A stretch of DNA of 64,000 nt from CAYHCE01 sp964355015 (lineage in GTDB: Bacteria; Cyanobacteriota; Cyanobacteriia; PCC-6307; Cyanobiaceae), in the NCBI GenBank assembly GCA_964355015.1, contig CAYHCE010000019.1, positions 1-64,000 of the forward strand, read 5' to 3'. Numbering within the stretch: the first letter of the stretch is position 1; the number at the start of each line of letters is the position of its first letter. The translations under genes were made by a program, and so were the position numbers. Below are positions 35,735 to 42,900 of this stretch, one piece after another. Under the pieces are notes generated by a model, which was given only the letters and a program-made list of their open reading frames with translations, had not been told where the DNA came from and ran no database searches.

Positions 35735-36835
35735 ATGATTCGATCGCAGCGTGGCCGCGGCCGCCACAAGCTGTTCATCGGCATGGCGCCGGGGGTCGGT
35801 AAGACCTACCGCATGCTCCAGGAAGGGCAGGAACTGCGGCGCGCCGGCATCGACGTTGTGATCGGCGTGCTCGAAACCCATGGCCGCGCCGACACCGCCG
35901 CCCAGGCCGAGGGCCTCGAACGGGTGGCCCTGCGGCGCATCCAGCACCAGGGGGTCTGGCTGGAGGAGCTGGACGTGGCGGCCCTGCTGGCGCGACGCCC
36001 CCAGCTGGTGCTGGTGGACGAGCTGGCCCACACCAATGCCCCTGGCAGCGAGCGGCCCAATCGCTGGCAGGACGTGGAGCACCTGCTGGCGGCGGGTCTG
36101 GACGTCTACTCCACCGTGAACGTCCAGCACCTCGAGAGCGTCAACGATCTGGTGGCCCAGTTCACCGGGGTGGTGGTGCGCGAGCGGCTGCCGGATCGGG
36201 TCCTGGAGCGGGCCGATGAGGTGGTGCTGGTGGACGTCACCCCCGAGACCCTGCAGGAGCGATTGCGCGACGGCAAGGTGTACGCCAGCGAGAAGGTGGG
36301 CCAGGCCCTGGCCCATTTCTTCCAGCGCCGCAACCTGGTGGCCCTGCGGGAGCTGGCCCTGCGGGAGGTGGCGGATCGGGTCGACGACGAAACCCCGCCC
36401 GAAAATTCCCTGCGCGAACGGGTGATGGTCTGCCTGTCCACCCATCCCGAATCGAAGCGGCTGCTGCGCCGCGCCGCCCGCCTGGCGGGGTTCATGGATG
36501 CGCCGTTGCTGGTGGTGATGGTGCTCAATCCCCAGACCTTCCTGACCCGGGATGAGGGAATCCTGCTGGAGGAATGCGCCCGGCTCTGCGAAGATTTCGG
36601 CGGCGAATTCCTGCGCATCGACAGCGACGATGTGCTCGGCTCGATCGCCCGAGTGGCGATCGAACGGGGGATCACCCAGATCGTGATGGGCCAGTCGCCA
36701 CGTTCCAGAGGGCGGTCCCTGCTGGGCCGTTCCCTCAGTGAGAAGCTGCAGCAGCGGCTGCTCGGCCGCAACGTGGATCTCCATCTGATCGCCGACGACC
36801 CGCCCACCACAGCCGGTGTGTCGATGCGTCCCTAG
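35735..36835 (+). CDS. kdpD: Short KdpD: N-terminal sensor and USP domain without kinase
   Basis: 366 residues. The KdpD N-terminal ATP-binding domain begins KLFIGMAPGVGKTYRMLQEG (Walker A GVGKT) with QLVLVDELAHTNAPGSERPN (Walker B) and STVNVQHLESVNDLV. A universal-stress-protein-like domain follows (MVCLSTHPESKRLLRRAARL, RVAIERGITQIVMGQSPRSR). It ends before the membrane bundle and kinase of E. coli KdpD (894 aa). Similar short KdpD proteins accompany cyanobacterial kdp operons. It may bind ATP or c-di-AMP through the USP part (known in other KdpD proteins) and act on a separate kinase, for which the divergent kinase at 30 kb is a candidate. Not a truncation artefact: the stop lies well after a complete domain. 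Confidence 0.9.
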   Translation: MIRSQRGRGRHKLFIGMAPGVGKTYRMLQEGQELRRAGIDVVIGVLETHGRADTAAQAEGLERVALRRIQHQGVWLEELDVAALLARRPQLVLVDELAHTNAPGSERPNRWQDVEHLLAAGLDVYSTVNVQHLESVNDLVAQFTGVVVRERLPDRVLERADEVVLVDVTPETLQERLRDGKVYASEKVGQALAHFFQRRNLVALRELALREVADRVDDETPPENSLRERVMVCLSTHPESKRLLRRAARLAGFMDAPLLVVMVLNPQTFLTRDEGILLEECARLCEDFGGEFLRIDSDDVLGSIARVAIERGITQIVMGQSPRSRGRSLLGRSLSEKLQQRLLGRNVDLHLIADDPPTTAGVSMRP

Positions 36836-36862
36836 GGCTGGCTCAGTGGCCTGGCGAGCGGC

Positions 36863-38662
36863 TCAGAAGCCGCCGCCGCCGCCGCCGCCATCGCCACCGC
36901 CCGAGCTGCCCCCGCCCGAGCTGCCGCTGGAACTGCTGGAGCTGCTCGGCGACGACTGCATGGCGCCACTGGTGGTGCTGCAGCAGTCGTCGAGGCTGGC
37001 CCCGAGGTCGCCCACATCGAAGTCCTCACCGGCGCTGGCATACCAGCTGGGCGGCGCCTCGAGGATGCCCTGGAACGCCGACGCCCACTGCCGCGTCAGA
37101 CCCGCCACCATCGCGTAGGGCAGAAATCGCTCGAACAGTTCCGGCGTGAGCATCACCCGCTCGATCCGCGGCGCCTCCACCCGGCGCAGGAACTCCTGGA
37201 AGCCGAGGGTCTGGCGCAGCACCGCCACACCGCGCGGCGTGCGGCTGGGCATGATCCAGGCGAACAGGCCCACCAGTGCGGCCGTCAGCGCCAGGCAGCC
37301 GAAGGCCAGCCAGGGGTGCGCCGCCCCCTGCAGCAGGGCGATGTCGTGGGGCAGCAGCAGCAGGGCCAGCACCACCACAGCGCCGGCCAGCACCAGGCCC
37401 GCCGCCAGCGTCAGGGCCCGCACCGTGCCCGGCCAGCGCCGGAAGAACCGCTCCGCCAGCACCGCCTGCTGCACCAGCCGCTGGAAGCCCGGCACATGCA
37501 CGTAGTAGTGGTCCCTCAGCTCCTCGGTGCTGACCGTGGCCCCCGGCTCGGCCGTGGGGAAGAGCGTCTGGATCAGATAGGCCTGATGGGGCAGTAGCTG
37601 CGCCCGTTGCGCGCTCTCGCCCAGCAGCGTGAACAGGTAGCGCTTGCCCAGGGTCAGGAACAGCAGCCTCTGCTGCTGCTGCTCGATGCGCAGCTGGCCC
37701 TTCACCGCCAGCTCCACAAGGGTGGCCCCCAGGGCCGATCCGCTCACCTGCTGCTCCACCAGGCTGCCCAGCACCGCCGCCGGCAGACCCTCGGGGGGTT
37801 CATAGACCACCGGCACCGAGCCCAGGGCCGGGTCCCGCCCGATGGCCCACCAGATCCGGCTCAGCACGACCCCGCTCAGCAGCGGCAGCAGCAGCGCCAG
37901 CCGCCCCTGCCACCAGTCGATCGCCTGGGTCAGCGCTGAGGGAGCCGGCACCAGCCCCTTGGCGAAGCCCACCGCCAGGGTCAGCCCCTCGCCCGGCTCC
38001 AGCCGCCGCGTGGTGGCGCTCGACACCGTGTTGTCGCCGATCTCCAGGGTGGCGTCGTGCTCCTGGGCGCCGCGGGGACCGGTGTACACCGAGGCGTGCA
38101 GCTGGGCGACGGCCGGCGGCAGCCGTACCTGGACCGAGGCCCGCTCGATCGGCACCTCCCAGGCGTTGCCGGTCACGTTCCAGTTGAACTCGTCGTGGTC
38201 GGGGTAGGAGCGCAGGCCGCGCTGGAGCCGGTAGGTGATCACGGCCGTTCGGCTCGCGTTCTCGGCGCCGGGGATGAAGATCTTCAACTTCAGGTCCGAG
38301 CCTGGGTGGCTGCGCTCGTAGCGGTAGGGCTTGCCTTCGGGGTCGGTGATCGAGATCAGCCGCAGCCCCAGGGGTTCGAGCCCCGCGGGGCGCCTGGCCA
38401 ACAGCGGGATCTGGCGCACGAGCCCGTTCCAGGAACCATCGAAACGGGCCGTGAGCGTTTCGCGCACCTGCACGGCACCGCTGCGCTCCACCACCGCCTG
38501 CATCTGAAAGTCGGTGAGCTTCAGTTCCCGTTCGGCGGCGCTGGCCCCAGCGCCGCCGCCCCAGGGAGCCAGCAGCAACAGCGTCAGGGCCAGGCTCAGC
38601 AGACCCGCCAGACGCCAGCTCCAGCGTTGCCGCCTCCGGGCCGCCGTCCCGCCCTCAGGCAT
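36863..38662 (-). CDS. DUF2207 membrane protein with glycine-rich tail
   Basis: 599 residues. Signal-type helix (LAGLLSLALTLLLLAPWGGG) and a DUF2207 extracytoplasmic domain (ERELKLTDFQMQAVVERSGA, VQVRETLTARFDG, LRSYPDHDEFNWNVTGNAWE, VPIERASVQVRLPPAV), followed by membrane helices near 265, 425 and 455. The last 50 residues turn into a serine/glycine tract (SSPSSSSSSSGSSGGGSSGG, ending GGGGF), as in many DUF2207 proteins. The first codons overlap the lemA gene by 8 bp, a common pairing (LemA plus DUF2207/TPM-type partner) that suggests a joint envelope function, still unknown. Confidence 0.88.
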   Translation of the reverse strand: MPEGGTAARRRQRWSWRLAGLLSLALTLLLLAPWGGGAGASAAERELKLTDFQMQAVVERSGAVQVRETLTARFDGSWNGLVRQIPLLARRPAGLEPLGLRLISITDPEGKPYRYERSHPGSDLKLKIFIPGAENASRTAVITYRLQRGLRSYPDHDEFNWNVTGNAWEVPIERASVQVRLPPAVAQLHASVYTGPRGAQEHDATLEIGDNTVSSATTRRLEPGEGLTLAVGFAKGLVPAPSALTQAIDWWQGRLALLLPLLSGVVLSRIWWAIGRDPALGSVPVVYEPPEGLPAAVLGSLVEQQVSGSALGATLVELAVKGQLRIEQQQQRLLFLTLGKRYLFTLLGESAQRAQLLPHQAYLIQTLFPTAEPGATVSTEELRDHYYVHVPGFQRLVQQAVLAERFFRRWPGTVRALTLAAGLVLAGAVVVLALLLLPHDIALLQGAAHPWLAFGCLALTAALVGLFAWIMPSRTPRGVAVLRQTLGFQEFLRRVEAPRIERVMLTPELFERFLPYAMVAGLTRQWASAFQGILEAPPSWYASAGEDFDVGDLGASLDDCCSTTSGAMQSSPSSSSSSSGSSGGGSSGGGDGGGGGGGF

Positions 38663-39209
38663 CGAAGCGGACGGCGGGAACGGCCGCCTCGGTTGGGTCC
38701 TCCAGCTCGAAGAAGGGCCGCGAGCGGACGCCGAACCGGCTCGCCACCAGGTTGGAGGGGAACTGGACGATGGCGGTGTTGAGATCCCGCACCACGGCGT
38801 TGTAATAGCGCCGAGCGCCCTGGAGGCTCTCCTCGATCTGGCTGAGGTGGGCCTGCAGGGTCTGGAAGCTCTCCACCGCCCGCAGGGCCGGATAGGCCTC
38901 CGCCAGGGCGAACAGCTGGCCGAGGGAGGCCCCCAGGGCCTGCTCCGCCGGCTGCTGCTCCCGGGGGCCCCGGGCGGCCACGGCGGCGTTGCGGGCTTCG
39001 ATCACGGCCCGGAAGCTCTCCTGCTCGTGGCTGGCGTAGCCCCGCACCGTCTCCACCAGGTTGGGGATCAGGTCATGGCGCCGTTTGAGCTGCACGTCGA
39101 TGTCGGCCCAGGCGTTGTCGGCCTGCACCCGCAGCTGGGCCAGGCGGTTGTAGATCAGGATCAACCCGATGGCCGCGGCGGCCACCAGGATCAGCAACAC
39201 GAACCCCAT
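38655..39209 (-). CDS. lemA: LemA family protein
   Basis: 184 residues from ATG 39209. One N-terminal helix (MGFVLLILVAAAAIGLILIY) then the LemA signature YNRLAQLRVQADNAWADIDV, QLKRRHDLIPNLVETVRGYA, HEQESFRAVIEARN and the closing RRYYNAVVRDLNTAIVQFPS, NLVASRFGVRSRPFFELED. A coiled, helical protein anchored at the membrane with most of the mass on one side. Family function is unclear; it is usually encoded with DUF2207 or TPM-domain proteins, as here (8-bp overlap). A long frame upstream to 39998 is the antisense shadow of the helicase. Confidence 0.92.
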   Translation of the reverse strand: MGFVLLILVAAAAIGLILIYNRLAQLRVQADNAWADIDVQLKRRHDLIPNLVETVRGYASHEQESFRAVIEARNAAVAARGPREQQPAEQALGASLGQLFALAEAYPALRAVESFQTLQAHLSQIEESLQGARRYYNAVVRDLNTAIVQFPSNLVASRFGVRSRPFFELEDPTEAAVPAVRFDA

Positions 39210-39274
39210 GGCACCCGCGGAGGCTGCGCTGCCAGCGTAGGTCGGCCGCCTTCGCCAGCCGCCGTCACCCCCGC

Positions 39275-42200
39275 CTACTCCTCCAGCGCCACCAGCTCCC
39301 TGAGCTGACCCGGATCGAGGCCGCCCAGCCACTCTTCGCCGCTGCCGACGATGTCCTCGGCGAGGCGCGCCTTCTCGCGGATCATGCGGTCGATCTTTTC
39401 CTCCACCGAGCCGCTGGTGATGAACTTGTGCACCATCACCCGGCTGGTCTGGCCGATGCGGTAGGCCCGGTCGGTGGCCTGGTTCTCCACGGCCGGGTTC
39501 CACCAGCGATCGATGTGGAACACGTGGCTGGCCCGGGTGAGGTTGAGACCCACCCCGCCCGCCTTCAGCGACAGCAGAAACAACTGGGGCCCGCGTGGGT
39601 CGTCCTGGAAGCGGTCCACCATCGCCTGCCGTTCCACCTTGCCGGTGCCGCCGTAGAGGAACGGCACCTCGTGGCGGAACCGTTGCTGCAGATGGGCCTT
39701 GAGCAGGTGACCCCACTCGGCGAACTGGGTGAACAGCAAGGCCCGATCGCCTGCCTCGATCACCTCCTCCACGATCTCGTCGAGCCGCTGCACTTTCGCC
39801 GAGCGGGCCCCGAAGCCTTCGCCCACTGTCTGCTCCTTGAGGGCGAGAGCGGGGTGGTTGCAGATCTGCTTGAGCCTGGTGAGCAGGGCCAGCACCTGGC
39901 CGTGCTTCTGACCCAGCGGCGCCCTGGCGATCGCGTCGAGGGTGTCGTCCACCGTTTTGCGGTAGAGCTTCACCTGCTCGGGGGTGAGCCCCACCCATTC
40001 GCTCAGTTCCACCTTCTCGGGCAGGTCGGAGATGATCGATCTGTCGGTCTTGAGACGCCGCAGGATGAACGGTCCAACCCGGGCCTTGAGATCCCGCAGG
40101 GAGGCGGTGTCGCCGTAGCGCTCGATCGGCAGGCGGTAGCGCTGGCGAAAGAACTCCTCTTCCCCCAGTACCTTCGGATTGAGGAAATCCATCAGCGCCC
40201 AGAGTTCGCTCACCCGGTTCTCCACCGGCGTGCCGGTGAGGGCGATGCGGAAGCGGCTGTGCTTGCTGGAGCGGGCCAGATCGCGGGCCGCCTGGCTCTG
40301 CTTCGCCGAAGGGTTCTTGATCGCCTGGGCCTCGTCGATCACCACTCCCTGCCAGTCCATGCCCTCCAGCAGTTCGCTGTCCCGCTGCAGCAGTCCGTAG
40401 CTGGTGAGCACCAGATCCACCCCCAGGAGCGCCTTCTTCAGGCCGGCATCGGTGGAGGGCCGTTTCGGGCCGTAGTGCTCCAGCACCGTGAGCTCCGGGG
40501 TGAATCCCGCCGCCTCCCGCTTCCAGTTGGTCAGCACCGAGGTGGGCGCCACCAGCAGCACGGGCCGCTTGAGCTCCTGCTCCGCCTTGAGGTGCTGCAG
40601 GAAGGCGAGCAGCTGGATCGTCTTGCCCAGGCCCATGTCGTCGGCCAGGCAGGCTCCCTGATCGAAGCGGTGCAGGAAGGCCAGCCAGCCCAGGCCCCGC
40701 TCCTGGTAGGGCCGCAGCTGGCCGGCGAAGCCCTCCGGTGCCGGCAGGGGATCGGGGGCCTTCTGCTGGTGGTACTGCTCCAGCACCGCCTGCAGCCGCG
40801 GTCCCGCCGTGAACCGGTGCACCGGCAGGCGGTGCAGGGTTTCGCCTTCGTTGCCGGTGAGCCGCAGGGCGTCATCGAGGCTGAGCACGGGATCGAGGCC
40901 GCAGAACTTCTCGGCGTTCTTCAGATCGCTGGGCCGCAGCTCGATCCAGGCCCCCTTGTACTGGACCAGCGGGCTGCGCTTGCCCGCCAGCCGCTCCAGG
41001 TCCCGCAGGGTGAGGGTGACGCCGCCGATCATCAGGTCCCAGCGCCAGGCCAGGGTTTCGCCGAGGCTGAACCCCCTCGACTTCTCCGGCAGCTCGGCCT
41101 CGATCGCCAGCCCCAGCCGGCTGGCCAGCCCGCCGCTGAGGCTGGGCGGCAACACCACCCCCACGCCCACGTCCCGCAGCTTCGCGGCGGCGGTGCGCAC
41201 CAGCACGAAGGCCTCGGCCGGCGTCAGCGGCATCCGCTCCGGCGTGGCCGCATCGAGGCCCCGCTCGATCGGCTCGAACACCTGCAGGGCACGGCCCAGC
41301 CCCTCGAGCAGCAGTTCGTCCGGCTGCTGCACCTCGATCTCGCCGAGCGGCAGGCTGCCGCCGCCTGCCGCCCAGGCCACCGCCGCCGGCAGTTTCACAC
41401 TGGGGTCGGCCTCCGCCTGCAGGCTGAAGCGCAGGGGCCACAGCTCCTCGCCCTCCGCCGGGGTCTCCAGCTCCAGGCAGGCCCGCGCCGGCGCCACCCG
41501 TCCGGCCACCGCCTCCCGCCAGTGGTGGGTGGCGGTGGCCAGCCGTTCGACTTCCTCCTCACCGAGGTCCAGGTGGCCATCGCCCGGTCCCAGCGCCCGC
41601 AGCCAGGCCACCAGCAGCGGATCCAGCCCTTCGGGGTGGGCCGTGAAGCTCGCCCGCAGCCAGCCATCGACCAGGTCGGAGAGGATCGTGGCCAGCCGCA
41701 TCCGGCCCGATCCGGGCCGCCAGCAGGCCAGGGGCGCCCCGGGGGGGCGGCCCGGACCGCCGGGGCCGGGTTCCAGCGCCGCCACCGCCACCTGGGGCAG
41801 CTGGGAGGCCAGATCCTCCAGGCGGCGCCGGTCGTCCTCGCGGTTGAGCAGTGGCACCCAGCGGGCCTGGCCGCCTTCCACCTGGGGCAGCCAGCGGCCC
41901 CGGGCGATCAGGCTCAGGGACCAGCGCTGCAGATGGCTCCACCAGCGCAGATCCTCGGCCAGGTCGGGGTGGTCGCCGGAGAGGGGAAGCCGGCCCAGCC
42001 AGGCGGCGGCGGCGGCGGGGTCCAGCCACCAGCCTTCCACCCGCCAGGGCCACCACTCCAGGGCCTTCGGGATCGGTTCCCCCGCCTGCAGCGGCAGCCC
42101 GCTCCAGGCACTCACGGCGGTTTTGCGCCGGCCCCTGGCGCTCTGGCCGCGGCTGGGCAGGCTGAGGCTGGCGCCGGCCGGGCGGAAAGCCTCCGTCCAC

Positions 42201-42400
42201 AGATCCCGCTCCTCCAGCCAGGCCCCCAGGTCGTCCTGATCGAGGCTGAGCGGATGGTGGGGAGGCTGCCGTGCCGGGCTCACGGGCTCGGCCACCCGCC
42301 AGGTGTCGGCCCAGAGCAGCAGGCCCGGCCGATGGCCGCCTCCAACCCCCGCCACGGCCGCGGTTTCGGTGGATAGCCAGGTGGCGTGCAGCAGGCTCAT
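39275..42400 (-). CDS. SNF2/Rad54-family helicase-like ATPase
   Basis: 1041 residues from ATG 42400. An N-terminal ~570-residue region without recognisable enzyme motifs (DUF3670-type SNF2 N domain is likely) precedes the DEXX core: Q motif LRPYQERGLGWL, Walker A DDMGLGKTIQLLAFLQ, LVVAPTSVLTNWKREAAGF-like motif Ia, DEAQAIKN (motif II), ALTGTPVENRVSELWALMDF (III), then the helicase C part with SLKAGGVGLNLTRASHVFHI, DRWWNPAVENQATDRAYRIG (V/VI). Acts on DNA or nucleoprotein as an ATP-driven translocase; target unknown. Lies 10 bp after the small membrane gene on the same strand. Confidence 0.93.
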   Translation of the reverse strand: MSLLHATWLSTETAAVAGVGGGHRPGLLLWADTWRVAEPVSPARQPPHHPLSLDQDDLGAWLEERDLWTEAFRPAGASLSLPSRGQSARGRRKTAVSAWSGLPLQAGEPIPKALEWWPWRVEGWWLDPAAAAAWLGRLPLSGDHPDLAEDLRWWSHLQRWSLSLIARGRWLPQVEGGQARWVPLLNREDDRRRLEDLASQLPQVAVAALEPGPGGPGRPPGAPLACWRPGSGRMRLATILSDLVDGWLRASFTAHPEGLDPLLVAWLRALGPGDGHLDLGEEEVERLATATHHWREAVAGRVAPARACLELETPAEGEELWPLRFSLQAEADPSVKLPAAVAWAAGGGSLPLGEIEVQQPDELLLEGLGRALQVFEPIERGLDAATPERMPLTPAEAFVLVRTAAAKLRDVGVGVVLPPSLSGGLASRLGLAIEAELPEKSRGFSLGETLAWRWDLMIGGVTLTLRDLERLAGKRSPLVQYKGAWIELRPSDLKNAEKFCGLDPVLSLDDALRLTGNEGETLHRLPVHRFTAGPRLQAVLEQYHQQKAPDPLPAPEGFAGQLRPYQERGLGWLAFLHRFDQGACLADDMGLGKTIQLLAFLQHLKAEQELKRPVLLVAPTSVLTNWKREAAGFTPELTVLEHYGPKRPSTDAGLKKALLGVDLVLTSYGLLQRDSELLEGMDWQGVVIDEAQAIKNPSAKQSQAARDLARSSKHSRFRIALTGTPVENRVSELWALMDFLNPKVLGEEEFFRQRYRLPIERYGDTASLRDLKARVGPFILRRLKTDRSIISDLPEKVELSEWVGLTPEQVKLYRKTVDDTLDAIARAPLGQKHGQVLALLTRLKQICNHPALALKEQTVGEGFGARSAKVQRLDEIVEEVIEAGDRALLFTQFAEWGHLLKAHLQQRFRHEVPFLYGGTGKVERQAMVDRFQDDPRGPQLFLLSLKAGGVGLNLTRASHVFHIDRWWNPAVENQATDRAYRIGQTSRVMVHKFITSGSVEEKIDRMIREKARLAEDIVGSGEEWLGGLDPGQLRELVALEE

Positions 42401-42410
42401 GGCCGGGGGT

Positions 42411-42824
42411 TCATGGCCGGAGTGCGGGCAGAAGGCGTTGGGCTCCGTACAGCAGCAGGGCACTGCCCACCAGTGGCAGCCAGAGCGGCAGCCAGGCGCG
42501 GAGCAGCGCCATCATCAATGACGGCAGGGCCGCCGTCAGGTCGGCTCCCGGCGGCGCTGGCAGGGCCGGCGACAGCCCCAGGCTGTGGATGCCGCACACC
42601 GCCCCCACCAGGCCGGCCTGCAGGTGGCTGTCGTCGGGATCGACCCGCTGCAGGTGGAAGGCAAGCAGGCCATAGAAGAAGCCGCACCCGCCCGCCCGCA
42701 GGGCCGGCTCCAGGCCCATCAGCAGGCCCAGGGCCGCGGCGCTGCCGGCGGCCAGCAGCGCCCAGCCGATCGACTTGAGCCGCAGCCGCTCGCGGTGGTC
42801 GGTGGGGGCCGGCAGAGCGGGCAC
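42411..42824 (-). CDS. Polytopic small membrane protein (137 aa)
   Basis: About four hydrophobic segments: IGWALLAAGSAAALGLLMGL, GGCGFFYGLLAFHLQRVD (short), LQAGLVGAVCGIHSLGLSPA and the pair LPSLMMALLRAWLPLWLPLV, GSALLLYGAQRLLP. Start ATG 42824. The conserved-looking composition and 10-bp gap to the helicase start suggest it is real and co-transcribed. No family identified. Divergent from alaS with 76 bp between the starts. Confidence 0.6.
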   Translation of the reverse strand: MPALPAPTDHRERLRLKSIGWALLAAGSAAALGLLMGLEPALRAGGCGFFYGLLAFHLQRVDPDDSHLQAGLVGAVCGIHSLGLSPALPAPPGADLTAALPSLMMALLRAWLPLWLPLVGSALLLYGAQRLLPALRP

Positions 42825-42900
42825 GGCTGGGGGCGGAACGGCAGGGGGACCTGTGCTGGGCGATCATGCCCTTTCCAGGGTTGATTCGCCGGTTCCGGCC

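Noticed and set aside
35735..36835. KdpD as a truncated pseudogene
   Set aside because: The product ends after a complete USP domain and matches the short KdpD form found with cyanobacterial kdp operons.
39428..42376. 982-codon plus-strand open frame
   Set aside because: Mirror of the SNF2 helicase gene; no domain, low-complexity composition.
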